NCBI GenBank assembly: GCA_037976565.1
Contig: CP137684.1
Location: forward strand, 19,716,259-19,780,258
Direction: 5' to 3'
Length of the DNA: 64,000 bases
Source of the DNA: Mesocentrotus franciscanus
Lineage: Eukaryota > Echinodermata > Echinoidea > Camarodonta > Strongylocentrotidae
Part shown: piece after piece, positions 32,541 to 44,278 of the stretch
Numbering within the stretch: position 1 is the first letter of the stretch
Layout of the letters: each line of letters starts with the position of its first letter
Translations under genes and position numbers: made by a program
The notes under the pieces: model-generated
What the model saw: only the letters and a program-made list of their open reading frames with translations
Told to the model about the DNA's origin: nothing
Database searches by the model: none

Positions 32541-33012
32541 AAAACAATAATTATTGGCGGGACTTCGTTGCCCGTACGGAGATCAGAAAACAATAATTAT
32601 TGGCGGGACTTCATTGCCGATACGGAGATCAGAAAACAATAATTATTGGCAAGACTTCGTTGCCCGTACGGAGATCAGAAAAAATAATTATTGGCAAGAC
32701 TTCGTTGCCCGTACGGAGATCTAAAAACAATAATTATTGGCTAGACTTCATTGCCCGGACGGAGATCTAAAAACAATGATTATTGGCAAGACTTCGTTGC
32801 CCAAACGGAGATCTAAAAACAATAACTATTGGCAAGACTTCGTTGCCGGTACGGAGATCTAAAAACAATAATTATTGGCTAGACTTCATTGCCCGGACGG
32901 AGATCTAAAAACAATAATTATTGGCGGGACTTCATTGCCGATACGGAGATCAGAAAACAATAATTATTGGCAAGACTTCGTTGCCCGTACGGAGATCTAA
33001 AAACAATAATTA
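32541..33012. repeat. 46-bp satellite, block 2
   Basis: About 10 units of the satellite described at 31083. It ends mid-unit at ...ACAATAATTA, where the TA-flanked 6.2-kb element begins. The array resumes at 39187 with TATTTGCAAGACTTCG. Confidence 0.9.
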
Positions 33013-34295
33013 GGGGAGAGCGGGGAGTGTTCGCCCTATTTTTGATCTCACTCTTCTAGAGCCGTCATTTCATAAGCAGGAAGACCATACTTTCTTATGT
33101 ATCAAGGCAAAGGTAACGTCTAGCTAATATCCCATTCTCCTGGAGTCAGGCACATAGTTTTCACAGAAACGAACCATAAATTCAATTGAAACAAAAGGGC
33201 GAATCTGCCCCACCCTGGGGCTGGTTCGTCCGTTTAGCAGGGTAGGTACGCCCTGTTAGGAAAAAAACAATGAAACATGAAACAAATAGTGTGTTTTAAA
33301 ACATCAAAACATTTATTTAACAGGAACTAGAGCCAACGAAAAAAATTATGATATAGGGTAGGAACAAATAAGCTTAACCAAGGTGTACTGGGCGTAGAAC
33401 TGGTGATAAAATTAGTCGGATTCACTCGTGCAGAATGTATAGTAAGCAAATATTAACCGACTACGAGGGTAATGGTACAAACTATCACCGAGGCGATGAT
33501 ATTTTGTATCCATTGCCCGAGTAAAGGAGGTTAATATTTGTTTTATATCCCACATCGGCAATAAGGTCTATTTAAAGTAAATTTTACATAATTAAAAGAA
33601 CTAGGTTTTCGCTCGCGGAGTTCTGATTCTGCAGACAGTTTAGCTTCAGCAGATATCGGTGACACTGACACTGACATTTCGCGTAACCTACTTTGCTATG
33701 CTTATTCAATGGGAAAGTGGGGCAGCAGCAAAAGTACTATCAATCGTGACAAAAGTACTGTACAAAAGTACTATCACACCCCTAGCTCACGGCCATGAAG
33801 TGATGGTAAATGTATCATTGATCATGTGACCTCGTTAAGACCAATCAGATTGCAAGATTCTTAGTATGCGGGATATAATTTCAACTTCGCTTGCGGCAAA
33901 CAAAGACCAAAATGTCTTTCAATTCAACAAAATATTTATCCAAGAGGAACTACAATCAACAAAATAATTTCCAACATAGTATGGAGAACAATAATAAGCT
34001 GTACCAGGCATACTGGGCGCAGAACAAGAACAAGTGATGTTAACATTAAACGGATTCACCTGACCAACGACTACACCTAACCATAACGACAACTATTTTC
34101 TTGACCCACTTTTCAAAATGGCAGTGTAGGCCATAGCAACTGAGATGATAAAAATCCCATCAGATTTTTCTGTCTGTAAAATTGTATTATTTATTAACAC
34201 AATTAATAAAAATACCGCTACAAACAATTTGAATGAAATGCGCTTAAACATTGCTACTACTGAAGTTGAATAACATAACGAGTTACTATAATAAA

Positions 34296-37200
34296 TCCAT
34301 ATAGGCCTATATTGAAAGAGGTCACATCGTGTGACCACGCCTATATAAAATGATATATTACATCACATAACTTTCTTGGCATTTTTTCAATGATTTCTCA
34401 CACAAAATTTGTGAAATCACATTGCGTGATTGGTAATATTGAAAGGAGCATGCTTTTTTCTGATTCCTGGAAGAGAGAAAAAACAAGACATTCATGCTAT
34501 ACGACTTTTAATACCAATTGCAATTTGTTAACATATAAAACAAATTGATTCCTTCTTCTTCGTGGGAAACAAGTTTCAGTTTTAGCTTCAGTTTTTGTTT
34601 CCATATTTCACATGATACAATATTACGATAAAAACAATTCTTTGTAAATTATAATTACAGAAAAAAGGAAATTAGATACATGTTACAAATTAAGTTATTG
34701 ATCGAGTTATTTAATAGCTGTTACAAAAGACGAATATATCTATATGATAGTGAAATATGACGAAACCCAATAAAAAGCAAAGCTTGTAAAGAATAGACTC
34801 GGTACAAAATATGCTGAAGAAGATCGTCGATAATTTGACATGGCGCGGTGAGAAAGATTTGAAAAAAGAAGTTAATACAATATATATATCGAAGTGCAAA
34901 TGCAACAAACGGATATGGAACAAATAAGTTGTGGACACTAAAATAAGAAATACGAAATACGAAATACAATAAACTGCTGTGGCCATAGCTTCTTAACAAG
35001 CTTGTTATATCTGGTTATTATCTGGAACATTTCATATTAAATTTTGTATATCTATCTTCACGTTGGTTGAATATATGTTAAGGCAAAACAAATGAAAGAT
35101 AAGCAACTTGTGATTTCAGTAACCGGATACAATGAAAGAACACACAAACACTTCAGCTAATTTTGAATTCTTATTTTTTTCTTCAAATCTTTAAAGGAAA
35201 CCTTACCCCAAAGAATAAATGTCGATATTCTTAAACATGAGATGTATTCCTGCCTATTGATGCACAGTATTCCTTACGAAAATGCACAAGAGATATATAA
35301 ATGAAGATATTCTTGGCATGATGTGAAGCCTTTAGCATGGCATGGGCGCAGCCATTTTCTTGAAAATGTGACGTACAAGGGGGAGTTGTACATGTATCAT
35401 GCACCAAGCTTTAGTTGGAAAGATTTTTTTAATCAATAGCAAAACCTTTACTTTTTAATGAGGACAATTCATAGCTGAGAAGATAGAAATTACATTTGGT
35501 GAAAAATACATTACAGGGGCACAATTGTAACTTATTCATTAAAAATACTAAAATATAGCAGTTGACAAATCTATTTTATTTATGAGAAACCTTCACACCA
35601 GAAGAGAACTAACTTATTTATGCAATACGCGTTCTAGCTATTGCAGTACAAAGCATAATAGCAGGTGAATTAAATGCTTCAGCACCACACACACCTGGGA
35701 AGGAATAATCCATGAATTGACTTCATATTGTATGTCACGTCAAATCCATATAGGCCTATATTGAAGGGGTCACATCGTGTGAGCACGCCTATATAGAATG
35801 ATATATTACATAACATAACTTTCGTGGCATTTTTTCAATGATTTCTCACACACAAAATTGTGAAATCACATTGCGTGATTGGTAGTGTTGGGAAGGAGAA
35901 TGCTTTTTTGTGATTCCTGGAAAAGAGAAAAAAACACAGGAAATTCATGCTTAACGACTTTTAGTACCAATTGCAATTTGTTAACATGAAAAACAAATTG
36001 TTTCCTTCTTCTTCGTGGGAAACAAGTTTCAGTTTTAGCTTCAGTTTTTTGTTTCCATATTTCACATGATACAAATAACACAATAAAAACAATTCTTTGT
36101 AAATTATAATTACACAAAAGGAAATTAGATACATGTTACAAATTAAGTTATTGATCGAGTTATTTAATAGCTTTCACAAAAGACGAATATATCTATTTGA
36201 TAGTGAAATATGATGAAACCTAATAAAAAGCAAAGCTTGTAAAGAATAGGCTCGGTACAAAATATGCTGAAGAAGATCGTCGATAATTTGACATGGCGCG
36301 GTGAGAAAGATTTAAAAAGAAGTTAATACAATATATATATATCGTAGTGCAAATGCAACTAACGGATGTGGAACAAATAAGTTGTGGACACTAAAATAAG
36401 AAATAAGAAATACGAAATACGATAAACTGCTGTGGCCATAGCTTCTTAACAGGCTTGTTATATCTGGTTATTATCTGGATTATTTCATATTAAATTTTGT
36501 ATATCTATCTTCAAGTTGGTTGAATAGATGTTTAGGCAAAACAAATAAAGTATAAGCAACTTGTGATTTCAGGAACCGGATACAATAAAGAACACTTCAG
36601 CTAATTTTGAATTGATATTTTTTTCTTCAAATCTTTAAAGGAAACCTTAACCCCAAAGAATAAGTGTCGATATTCTTAAACATGAGATGTATTCCTGCCT
36701 ATTGATGCACAATATTCCTTACGAAAATGTACAAAAGATATATAAATGAAGATATTCTTGGCATGATGTGAAGCCTTTTAGCATGGCATGGGCGCAGCCA
36801 TTTTCTTGAAAATGTGACGTACAAGGGGGAGTTGTACATGTATCATTCACCAAGCTTTAGTTGGAAAGATTTTTAAATCAATAACAAAACCTTTACTTTT
36901 TAATGAGGACAAATCATAGCTGAGAAGATAGAAATTACATTTGGTGAAAAATACATTACAGGGGAACAATTGTAACTTATTCATTAAAAATACTAAAATA
37001 TAGCAGTTGACAAATCTATTTTATTTATGAGAAACCTTCACACCAGAAGAGAACCAACTTATTTATGCAATACGCGTTCTAGCTATTGCAGTACAAAGCA
37101 TAATAGCAGGTGAATTAAATGCTTCAGCACCACACACACCTGGGAAGGAATAATCCATGAATTTGAATACATTTACTTGATAAACGACTTCATATTGTAT

Positions 37201-37570
37201 GTCACGTCAAATCCATATAGGCCTATATTGAAGGGGTCACATCGTGTGACCACGCCTATATAGAATGATATATTACATAACATAACTTTCGTGGCATTTC
37301 TTTCAATGATTTCTCACACACAAAAATTGTGAAATCACATTGCGTGATTGGTAATGTTGGGAAGGAGAATGCTTTTTTGTGATTCCTGGAAGAGAGAAAA
37401 AAACAAGAAATTCATGCTAAACGACTTTTAGTATTGCAATTTGTTAACATATAAAACAAATTGTTTCCTTCTTCTTAGTGGGAAACAAGTTTCAGTTTTA
37501 GCTTCAGTTTTTGTTTCCATATTTCACATGATACAAATATTACAATATAAAACAAATCTTTTTAATTATA
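34296..37570. repeat. 2.2 copies of a ~1.46-kb tandem repeat
   Basis: The mark AAATCCATATAGGCCTATAT occurs at 34294, 35744 and 37208, giving periods of about 1450 and 1464. Copies share the CACATCGTGTGA block, the GGAAACAAGTTTCAGTTTTA block, and at their ends a MITE-like segment beginning TTTAAAGGAAACCTTA with CACACACCTGGGAAGGAATA. The third copy is truncated near 37570 and lacks the middle. Divergence is low, so the duplication looks recent. Confidence 0.9.
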
Positions 37571-38313
37571 ATTAGGAACCGGATACAATAAAAGAACACA
37601 CAAACACTTCAGCTAATTTTAATTCTTATTTTTTTCTTCTTTAAATCTTTAAGTGCAAAAGTACTAGAATGAATGTCCAATTATAAATCCTTGTGATTAC
37701 CATACTCTGGAATGAAACAATTAAATTAAGAATAACAAACAAAATGCACAAGTGATACCTTGATAAGTCTCGAGCATCTTGTCACTAAACATTTTTAACT
37801 CTGAAAACAGTCTCTAATCTAAAATGAATATTATCAGTGTCTTATGATTTCTTTCAATTAGAAATGCGAGTGGCAACATTCCACATATACAAAAAATATG
37901 ATATTTACCATATTAATCACCTTCCTTAATCTGAAACAAAAACAAAAACACTACCTGAGTAGAATGGGTTTTTTTTATCCCAGCACTGAACACTGGAACG
38001 AATATTACAGACAACACCGGAATGGTTCCTAAGAGCAGGTTTCGAGAAGCCTTTTGTTACTTCTTCAATTCATATGTTAGTGCAAATGTTCATTTACCTA
38101 ACAGTAACATTAATTATTACAATGCTCATAGTAAACTCCTGTAGTGGTGCGACCAAATCGTTATTCAGAAAAAGAAAGGAAAAACTTTATCTCCCATGAG
38201 GTGCTTTCCAATAGCATGTAGTTTTGTCGTTAACTGCGAATGCTCAATCTGGAACGTGGAATGCGAAAGAGTTCGGCAGTTTTTCTGGTGCCGTCGTCAG
38301 TTGAAAGATAATT
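37571..38313. other. Interior of the 6.2-kb element
   Basis: AT-rich; no gene or repeat recognised. Confidence 0.5.
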
Positions 38314-38497
38314 GGGACTTTTAGATTTGCGACGAGCGTGGACTGCTACGTGGACATCCTTTTAAGGCAATGTGACGTCCTTTAAGGCACTGCCCGGCAC
38401 TGACAGTCTGCCCGGCAGTGCCTTAAAAGGACGTCACATTGCCTTAAAAGGATGTCCACGTAGCAGTCCACGCTCGTCGTGCAAATCTAAAAGTCCC
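38314..38497. repeat. 184-nt near-perfect hairpin
   Basis: Left arm starts GGGACTTTTAGATTTGC and runs through GCGTGGACTGCTACGTGGAC, ATCCTTTTAAGGCAATGTGA and GGCACTGCC. The right arm is its reverse complement, differing by a 2-nt and a 1-nt indel and about one substitution. The loop is only about 9 nt. Inner palindromes such as TTTTAAGG are nested in the arms. No splice site or ORF is associated. Confidence 0.92.
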
Positions 38498-39186
38498 TAA
38501 TGATCTACGGTCTGTCTCATTACATCTGCTCTGGTCTGTTTTTCTTTGGTAATTTCGTACCTTTCTGAAAAAGGAAAACCAACATTAAGTCAACAGTCAA
38601 AAGAAATAAATATTATACGTCATAAGTTTTTATGAAGAATTAAATCAAGTTGTATAGACACAATCGTCACTAAACTTTACTGAAGTTGCCAGGTTAGGGC
38701 CTATATTTTCACTTTCAATTAAAGATCTAACCACACTGAATGAGGTAAGTTCGCCCCTCAATGCGGGGCAAGTCCGCCCCAGGTGAATATGATCCGTCAA
38801 AAACGGGCAAACTAGCCCCATGGGGCTGCTATCGTCGTTAATCTTGTTCTAGGCAAAATGTACAACCAATGTTGACTTGTTTCCGCATTTTCAGTAGACA
38901 CATACCATACCCGGTTAACAACAAAAACTATCATAACCACCTTCATCAATGTATACGGGTAAACACAAGAAATGTAATGACAATTTTTTTTACTTACGTG
39001 CCCTTGAAATGGAAATTTTAGCGTGATTTCGTTTATCAAAGAGCACATGTCCTCGTGCCGTTGTATGTTGTGCGGTATGGCTAGTTTGTCATTACATCAT
39101 CAGTGAAAGTTTTATCCAATCACCGCAAGGCTGAGAATCACGGAGTGTGCGGACTTGCCCCCAGGATGGACTAGCCCCGCTCTCCC
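38498..39186. other. Right end of the 6.2-kb element
   Basis: Contains GGGGCAAGTCCGCCCC and GCAAACTAGCCCCATGGGGC style G/C-block motifs near 38760-38825 and the terminal repeat. No gene. Confidence 0.5.
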
Positions 39187-39750
39187 TATTTGCAAGACTT
39201 CGTTGCCCGAACGGAGATCTAAAAACAATAATTATTGGCAAGACTTTGTTGCCCGTACGGAGATCTAAAAACAATAATTATTGACAAGACTGCGTTGCTC
39301 GTGCAAAGATCTAAAAACAATAATTATTGGCAAGACTTCGTTGCCCGTATACGGAGATCTAAAAACAATAATTATTGACAAGACTGCGTTGCTCGTACAA
39401 AGATCTAAAAACAATAATTATTGGCAAGACTTCGTTGCCCGTATACGGAGATCTAAAAACAATAATTATTTGCAAGACTTCGTTGCCCGTACGGAGATGT
39501 AAAACAATAATTATTGGCAAGACTTCGTTGCCCATACGGAGATGTAAAACAATAATTATTGGCAAGACTTTGTTGCCCGTACGGAGATCTAAAAACAAGA
39601 ATTATTGGCAAGACTTCGTTGCCCGTACGGAGATCTAAAAACAATAATTATTGGCAAGACTTCGTTGCCCGTACGGAGATGTAAAACAATAATTATTGGC
39701 AAGACTTCGTTGCCCGGACGGAGATCTAAAAACAATAGTTATTGGCAAGA
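39187..39750. repeat. 46-bp satellite, block 3
   Basis: About 12 units; some carry CGTTGCTCGTGCAAAG or CGTATACGGAG variants. Short open frames on both strands arise because stops are absent in part of the repeat and are not genes. Confidence 0.92.
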
Positions 39751-39751
39751 C

Positions 39752-39990
39752 AGAAATGATTGAAGAAAATGAATGCCAATATCACCTTTTATTTCTCTTT
39801 TATTTTCTTAATCGCCGGTGATATTGGCATTCATTTTCTTTATTCATTTCTTTCGTTTCGTTTCTCAACCCTTCTCCTTCTCTCTCTCTCTTTCTCTCTC
39901 TTACGGCCAAGTCGGGTTTTACTAATCCATTGACATCACTTTTGGAGTAAGAGCTGTATTACCGTACGTGTCCACTGTTATATATCTTCC
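39752..39990. repeat. Inverted repeat plus CGGCCAAGTCGGG unit
   Basis: GAATGCCAATATCACC at about 39770 is followed at about 39815 by GGTGATATTGGCATTC, a hairpin. A TC tract and one CGGCCAAGTCGGG unit follow. The same succession follows block 1 at 31585-32380, so satellite and flank were duplicated as a set. Confidence 0.8.
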
Positions 39991-40417
39991 TGCAACACTC
40001 GATCCTATTGTGATTAAAGGCATTGTAGTCAAGGATTACGTAATAGCTAACTGTCCTCGCTAGTTAAGAGGATTAGGGATAATTGGATTACTTGGAGAAG
40101 AGGTATAGGAAGGACTTAATCCTCAGATTCACCCTGTGAAAGTGATGTCCTGAAACCCGAGTAAGCAGGGATTTAGTAGGGTAAAGGGTAGACGGGCCGT
40201 TTGCGTCATGAACACAAAAAGCTGACATACCCATCTGTTAATATCTGACTTTTTACAAACATAATGAAATTAAGCTGCTCACTCTAGACATAACTGATGT
40301 ATATTCTTTTTGACATAAAATCTCAATGTTTTATGATATATAATCCTAAAATATTTCCACATTCAGAGAATCATTTGATTCTATGATAATTCACAAAACA
40401 CATTCAATTTCATGGTA
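39991..40417. other. Intron sequence left of the LTR element
   Basis: AT-rich; includes the partial inverted relative of 30425-30530. No gene recognised. Confidence 0.5.
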
Positions 40418-40422
40418 GTTCC

Positions 40423-40560
40423 TGTTACGGATTGCTTACTCCACCCGTCTTCCCAGGTCCTCAGTTCACAACAACAGATCACAAAGTCACACAAAGTGGT
40501 TAAGTTTCAGGAACCATTGTACGTACATTGTATCTCGATACATTCGATACACCCATCACA
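40423..40560 (-). repeat. 3' LTR (element orientation)
   Basis: 138 bp, begins TGTTACGGATTGCTTACTCC and ends GATACACCCATCACA on the + strand. It is shorter than the other LTR because the segment near CTCGAGCTCCATTG is missing. The adjacent inner sequence CTCCCCCTC (minus strand GAGGGGGAG, 40561-40569) is a good polypurine tract. Confidence 0.88.
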
Positions 40561-40569
40561 CTCCCCCTC

Positions 40570-41788
40570 ATAAATTAGCACTTATACAAGTAGGAGTAGT
40601 GCTACAAAAACATTTCTTTTTCAATGTTGTTTCAGCAACTGTTGTAATAATTCAAAAACCTGAAAGTGTTCATAAGTATGAGGTTTTTGTAGATTTAGAA
40701 ATCTGATAAACAAGTCAGCTTGTAAAACTATACAGTACCAGCATGCAAATGGTATCACAGCGTTGTCTAGTGGTTTCTTTTCATACAATACAATTGAGTA
40801 TGAACAGCTATAAGTAAAAACATTAACCATTCTTCTAGCATCCTGCTCTATCATTTTTATCACTGACTTTTGCATATATCAGAAGTCATTTGTACTAAAC
40901 ATAAAACAAATACAATTCAAATCGCAGAGAAGTTCACCTTAAATGACCTATCAATATTAATATGTCTTCATGCTTCTTCGCAATTTTGAATCTAAACATA
41001 TTTCTTTGCATAAAAATAATAAGCAAACTTAAGCAACATTAAACCTGTCTGAAAGATAATATAATATAGCCTTCACGTCAGTTGTAGAAACATGTTACTA
41101 TTAATCTGAAATTCTGAAGTTTTGCGTTGTAGTGCAAAACCATATCATCTGTTTTGGATGAGTATTGAATATTTTCAAGAATATTTTTGATTACTTTATA
41201 TCCATAACCAAGAATATGATAAAACACCAAAATCCTTTTTTTGTTCCAAAATTCCTACTTTCAATATTTATCCTGCTTTGGATAAAACATACAATTGAAT
41301 TCACTGTTTTTGTTTTGATTTTGACATATAAATATTTATATACATGCACAGCCAAAATGATAAATCACTAGTCTTTCTAGTTCTTTGTGTTTGTACCAAA
41401 AGGGTTTTAACACAATAATATTATCATGCATGTTCAAATTTGTCAATGAAACGCATATCACATACAGAAATACATTGTTATACAGACATCTGGAAAGCAA
41501 CTATAAGAAAAAAATACATTTTTCTTGAGTCCAATAAACAGTTTCAATGAGTCCAATCAGTCTATGTTCACAATGCTTTGTGATTATTAAAGAAACCATG
41601 AAAGTTAAAAGTTCTGGTTTCCTTTTCCACATGGAATTCCAGTGAATTCACCAATGTTCAACTGTTCAAGTACGATGCTTCACTGTTACAATGTAGTGTT
41701 CAACTGTTCAAGAAATATGGTTCACACAAGGGTTGTTCACTTTTCCATGTAAATATATATCAATTTGTTGCTCACTTCTGTCCAAAGT
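40570..41788 (-). other. Untranslated region of the LTR element
   Basis: 1.2 kb between the end of pol and the polypurine tract. AT-rich, no ORF of note. Near 41530-41760 there are repeats of GTTCAACTGTTCAAG and TTCACAATG-like words. Confidence 0.6.
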
Positions 41789-44278
41789 TCATACACGAGA
41801 TAAAGCATCCGCAATAACATTGTCCTTTCCTGGCACATGTTGAATGTCCAAGTTGTATTCTTGGAGCAGCAAACTCCATCGCGTCAGTCTTTGGTTTTTG
41901 TTTTTCATTCTGTTGAGGAATGTCAGGGGGTTATGATCAGTTAATACCCTGACTGGATGTTGAGATCCACTGACATACACGTCAAAATGTTCAAGTGCAA
42001 GTATCAAAGCCAATGTTTCTTTTTCCACAGTAGAATAGTTCTTTTGACTTGCACTGAATTTCTTTGAGAAGAATGATATGGGTCTGTCGATACCTTCAGC
42101 GTCTGCTTGAGTAAGAACTGCCCCAGCACCCACATCACTCGCATCCACCATCAGGCTGAACGGCTGGTTGAAATCCGGAGCCATCAGTACCGGTTTAGTA
42201 GATAAGAGGGCTTTCGCCTGGTTGAAAGCACTCTCGCAGTCGTCGGACCAGACGAACTTCACTTCTTTGCGTAGTAGATTGGTAAGAGGAGCCACGACAT
42301 CAGAGAAGTTATGGCAGAATCGTCTGTAGTAGCCTGCCATGCCCAGAAACCGCATCAGTTCCTTCCGGTTGGTTGGAGTCGGGAAAGCCAGTATCGATTC
42401 CACCTTCGCCGAGATTGGTCGAACTTGACCAGAACCAACAACATGACCAAGGAAAAGAACACTTGCACCTCCAAACTCACTCTTTGCCAAATTGACTGTC
42501 ATTTTGGCGGCCGACAACCTTTCGAACAACTCTCTGATTCTCTGTACATGCTCATCCCACTCCTCACTATACACAATTATGTCGTCTATGTATGCTTCAC
42601 AACCTTCCATATTTGCTACAAGACTATTCACAAATCTTTGAAATGTCGCAGGCGCATTTTTCATGCCAAACGGCATCACTGTATATTGGAAAAGGCCTTG
42701 CGGAGTAGAAAACGCCGAGATCTCTTGTGCCCTTTTTGTCAAAGGGATTTGCCAGTATCCCTTTAAGAGATCAAATTTGCTCACATACTTTGCTTTGCCT
42801 ATACGGTCTATGCAATCGTCTATGCACGGAATCGGAAATGAATCAGTCTTCGTGCACGCGTTTACTTTTCTGTAATCCGTACAGAAACGATTCGATTTGT
42901 CCGGCTTAGGAACGAGGATGCATGGAGAAGACCATGCACTGCTACTTGGCTCGATAATGCCGTTTTGTAGCATGTAGTCAATTTCCTTTTCAAGATTTTT
43001 CAGTTTTGTCGGGTTTGCACGATATGGTGCCTGTTTGATTGGGGTTGTATCTCCCACATCAACATCATGCTCAACAGCATCAGTTCGGGAGGGAACATCA
43101 GCAAATAATTGTGGATATTCACTCGACAGCTCTTTCACATCACTCCTCTCCTTCACAGACAAGTGAGTCAATTTGTTATCTATGTGTGCTAGAACCTCTG
43201 AATTTTTCAATTTCACACATGGGTTCTCTCTTTCAATCTTGCACACTTCTTTCTCAACTTCACACGTTGAGTCACATTCAACAGCACTCAACACTGGTTG
43301 TGCTTTACTCTCGTCATCTCTCCAGATATATGGCTTAAGCATATTCACATGACACACACGTCTCTTCTTCTGCCTATCTGGAGTATTGACAACATAGTCG
43401 ACATCACCAACTTTCTCAGCAATAGTGTATGGCCCAGAAAATCTAGCCTGCAGAGAATGACCAACTATCGGCAGTAAGACCAAGACTTCATCTCCTACCT
43501 CGAAATTTCTTTCTTTGGATTTCCTGTCATACCATGACTTCATCCTCTCCTGAGAATCAGACAAGTTCTGTCTGGCAACCTCCCACGCCTTATGCATTCT
43601 CTCACGGAAAGTACTCACATACTCCAACACATTTGTCTGTGTATCATCACACAATAGTCTCTCTTTCAGCAACTTCAGTGGTCCACATACTGAGTGACCA
43701 TACACCAACTCAAAAGAACTGAATCCAAGCGACTCTTGTACAGCATCTCGCACAGCAAACAACAACAAGGGAACTCCCTCATCCCATTGTTTCTCTGATT
43801 CCATACAATACGTTTTCAACATATTCTTCAAAGTCTGGTGGAATCTCTCCAGTGCTCCCTGGGATTCTGGGTGGTATGCACTCGAAACGACATGCTTTAT
43901 GCCCAGTTCCTTCAACACCTGATTGAACACCTTAGACATAAAATTCGACCCTTGATCAGATTGTACAGTTTTTGGTAGCCCGACAGTAGTGAAAAATTTC
44001 ACTAACGCCTTTGTCACATTATTCGCTGTAATGCGCCTCAGTGGTATCGCTTCTGTATATCTTGTCGCAGCGCACATTATTGTCAATAAGTATTCATTAC
44101 CTGCCTTTGTCTTTGGCAGAGGACCTACACAATCCACTATGATCCTAGAAAATGGCTCATCGAACGCCGGTATTGGCTTCAATGGTGCTGCCGGTATTTT
44201 CTGATTCGGTTTGCCTACAACTTGACATGCATGGCAACTTCTGCAAAATTTGCAACATCCTTTTGCATACCTGGCCAA
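41789..44278 (-). CDS. Pol: integrase, reverse transcriptase, RNase H
   Basis: 829 codons. It starts with the second half of the integrase zinc site (CRSCHACQ). The integrase catalytic core has D49 (IIVDCVGPL), D108 (QSDQGSNF) and E144 (QGALERFHQTL), i.e. D-D-35-E. A GPY-like motif is at 281-284 (SGPY). RT follows: SSSAWSSPCILVPKPD, D503 in KFDLLKGY, MPFGMKNAPATFQR, and YIDD at 563-566. RNase H has D712 (VDASDVGAG), E754, D781 (LTDHNPL) and D824 (VIADALSR). All catalytic residues are present. The frame ends in DALSRV, 1.2 kb before the 3' LTR. Confidence 0.95.
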   Translation of the reverse strand: MARYAKGCCKFCRSCHACQVVGKPNQKIPAAPLKPIPAFDEPFSRIIVDCVGPLPKTKAGNEYLLTIMCAATRYTEAIPLRRITANNVTKALVKFFTTVGLPKTVQSDQGSNFMSKVFNQVLKELGIKHVVSSAYHPESQGALERFHQTLKNMLKTYCMESEKQWDEGVPLLLFAVRDAVQESLGFSSFELVYGHSVCGPLKLLKERLLCDDTQTNVLEYVSTFRERMHKAWEVARQNLSDSQERMKSWYDRKSKERNFEVGDEVLVLLPIVGHSLQARFSGPYTIAEKVGDVDYVVNTPDRQKKRRVCHVNMLKPYIWRDDESKAQPVLSAVECDSTCEVEKEVCKIERENPCVKLKNSEVLAHIDNKLTHLSVKERSDVKELSSEYPQLFADVPSRTDAVEHDVDVGDTTPIKQAPYRANPTKLKNLEKEIDYMLQNGIIEPSSSAWSSPCILVPKPDKSNRFCTDYRKVNACTKTDSFPIPCIDDCIDRIGKAKYVSKFDLLKGYWQIPLTKRAQEISAFSTPQGLFQYTVMPFGMKNAPATFQRFVNSLVANMEGCEAYIDDIIVYSEEWDEHVQRIRELFERLSAAKMTVNLAKSEFGGASVLFLGHVVGSGQVRPISAKVESILAFPTPTNRKELMRFLGMAGYYRRFCHNFSDVVAPLTNLLRKEVKFVWSDDCESAFNQAKALLSTKPVLMAPDFNQPFSLMVDASDVGAGAVLTQADAEGIDRPISFFSKKFSASQKNYSTVEKETLALILALEHFDVYVSGSQHPVRVLTDHNPLTFLNRMKNKNQRLTRWSLLLQEYNLDIQHVPGKDNVIADALSRV

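Larger units (their letters stand above)
33013..39186. mobile_element. 6.2-kb TIR element inserted in the 46-bp satellite
   Basis: The left end GGGGAGAGCGGGGAGTGTTC and right end (reverse complement GGGAGAGCGGGGCTAGTCC) are inverted. TA flanks both sides (33011-33012 and 39187-39188), and removing the element rejoins a satellite unit. Subterminal GGGCGAATCTGCCCC and GGGGCAAGTCCGCCCC motifs occur at the two ends. No transposase ORF was found; the interior is tandem repeats and MITE-like segments. A TA target duplication suggests a Tc1/mariner-type or similar mobiliser. Confidence 0.75.

Noticed and set aside
31083..39750. Regular 46-bp repeats resembling a CRISPR array
   Set aside because: There are no unique spacers: the whole 46-bp unit repeats head to tail, and the DNA is eukaryotic intron. 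It is a satellite.
42311..43338. Several + strand ORFs opposite pol
   Set aside because: They are antisense shadows of the integrase-RT frame.
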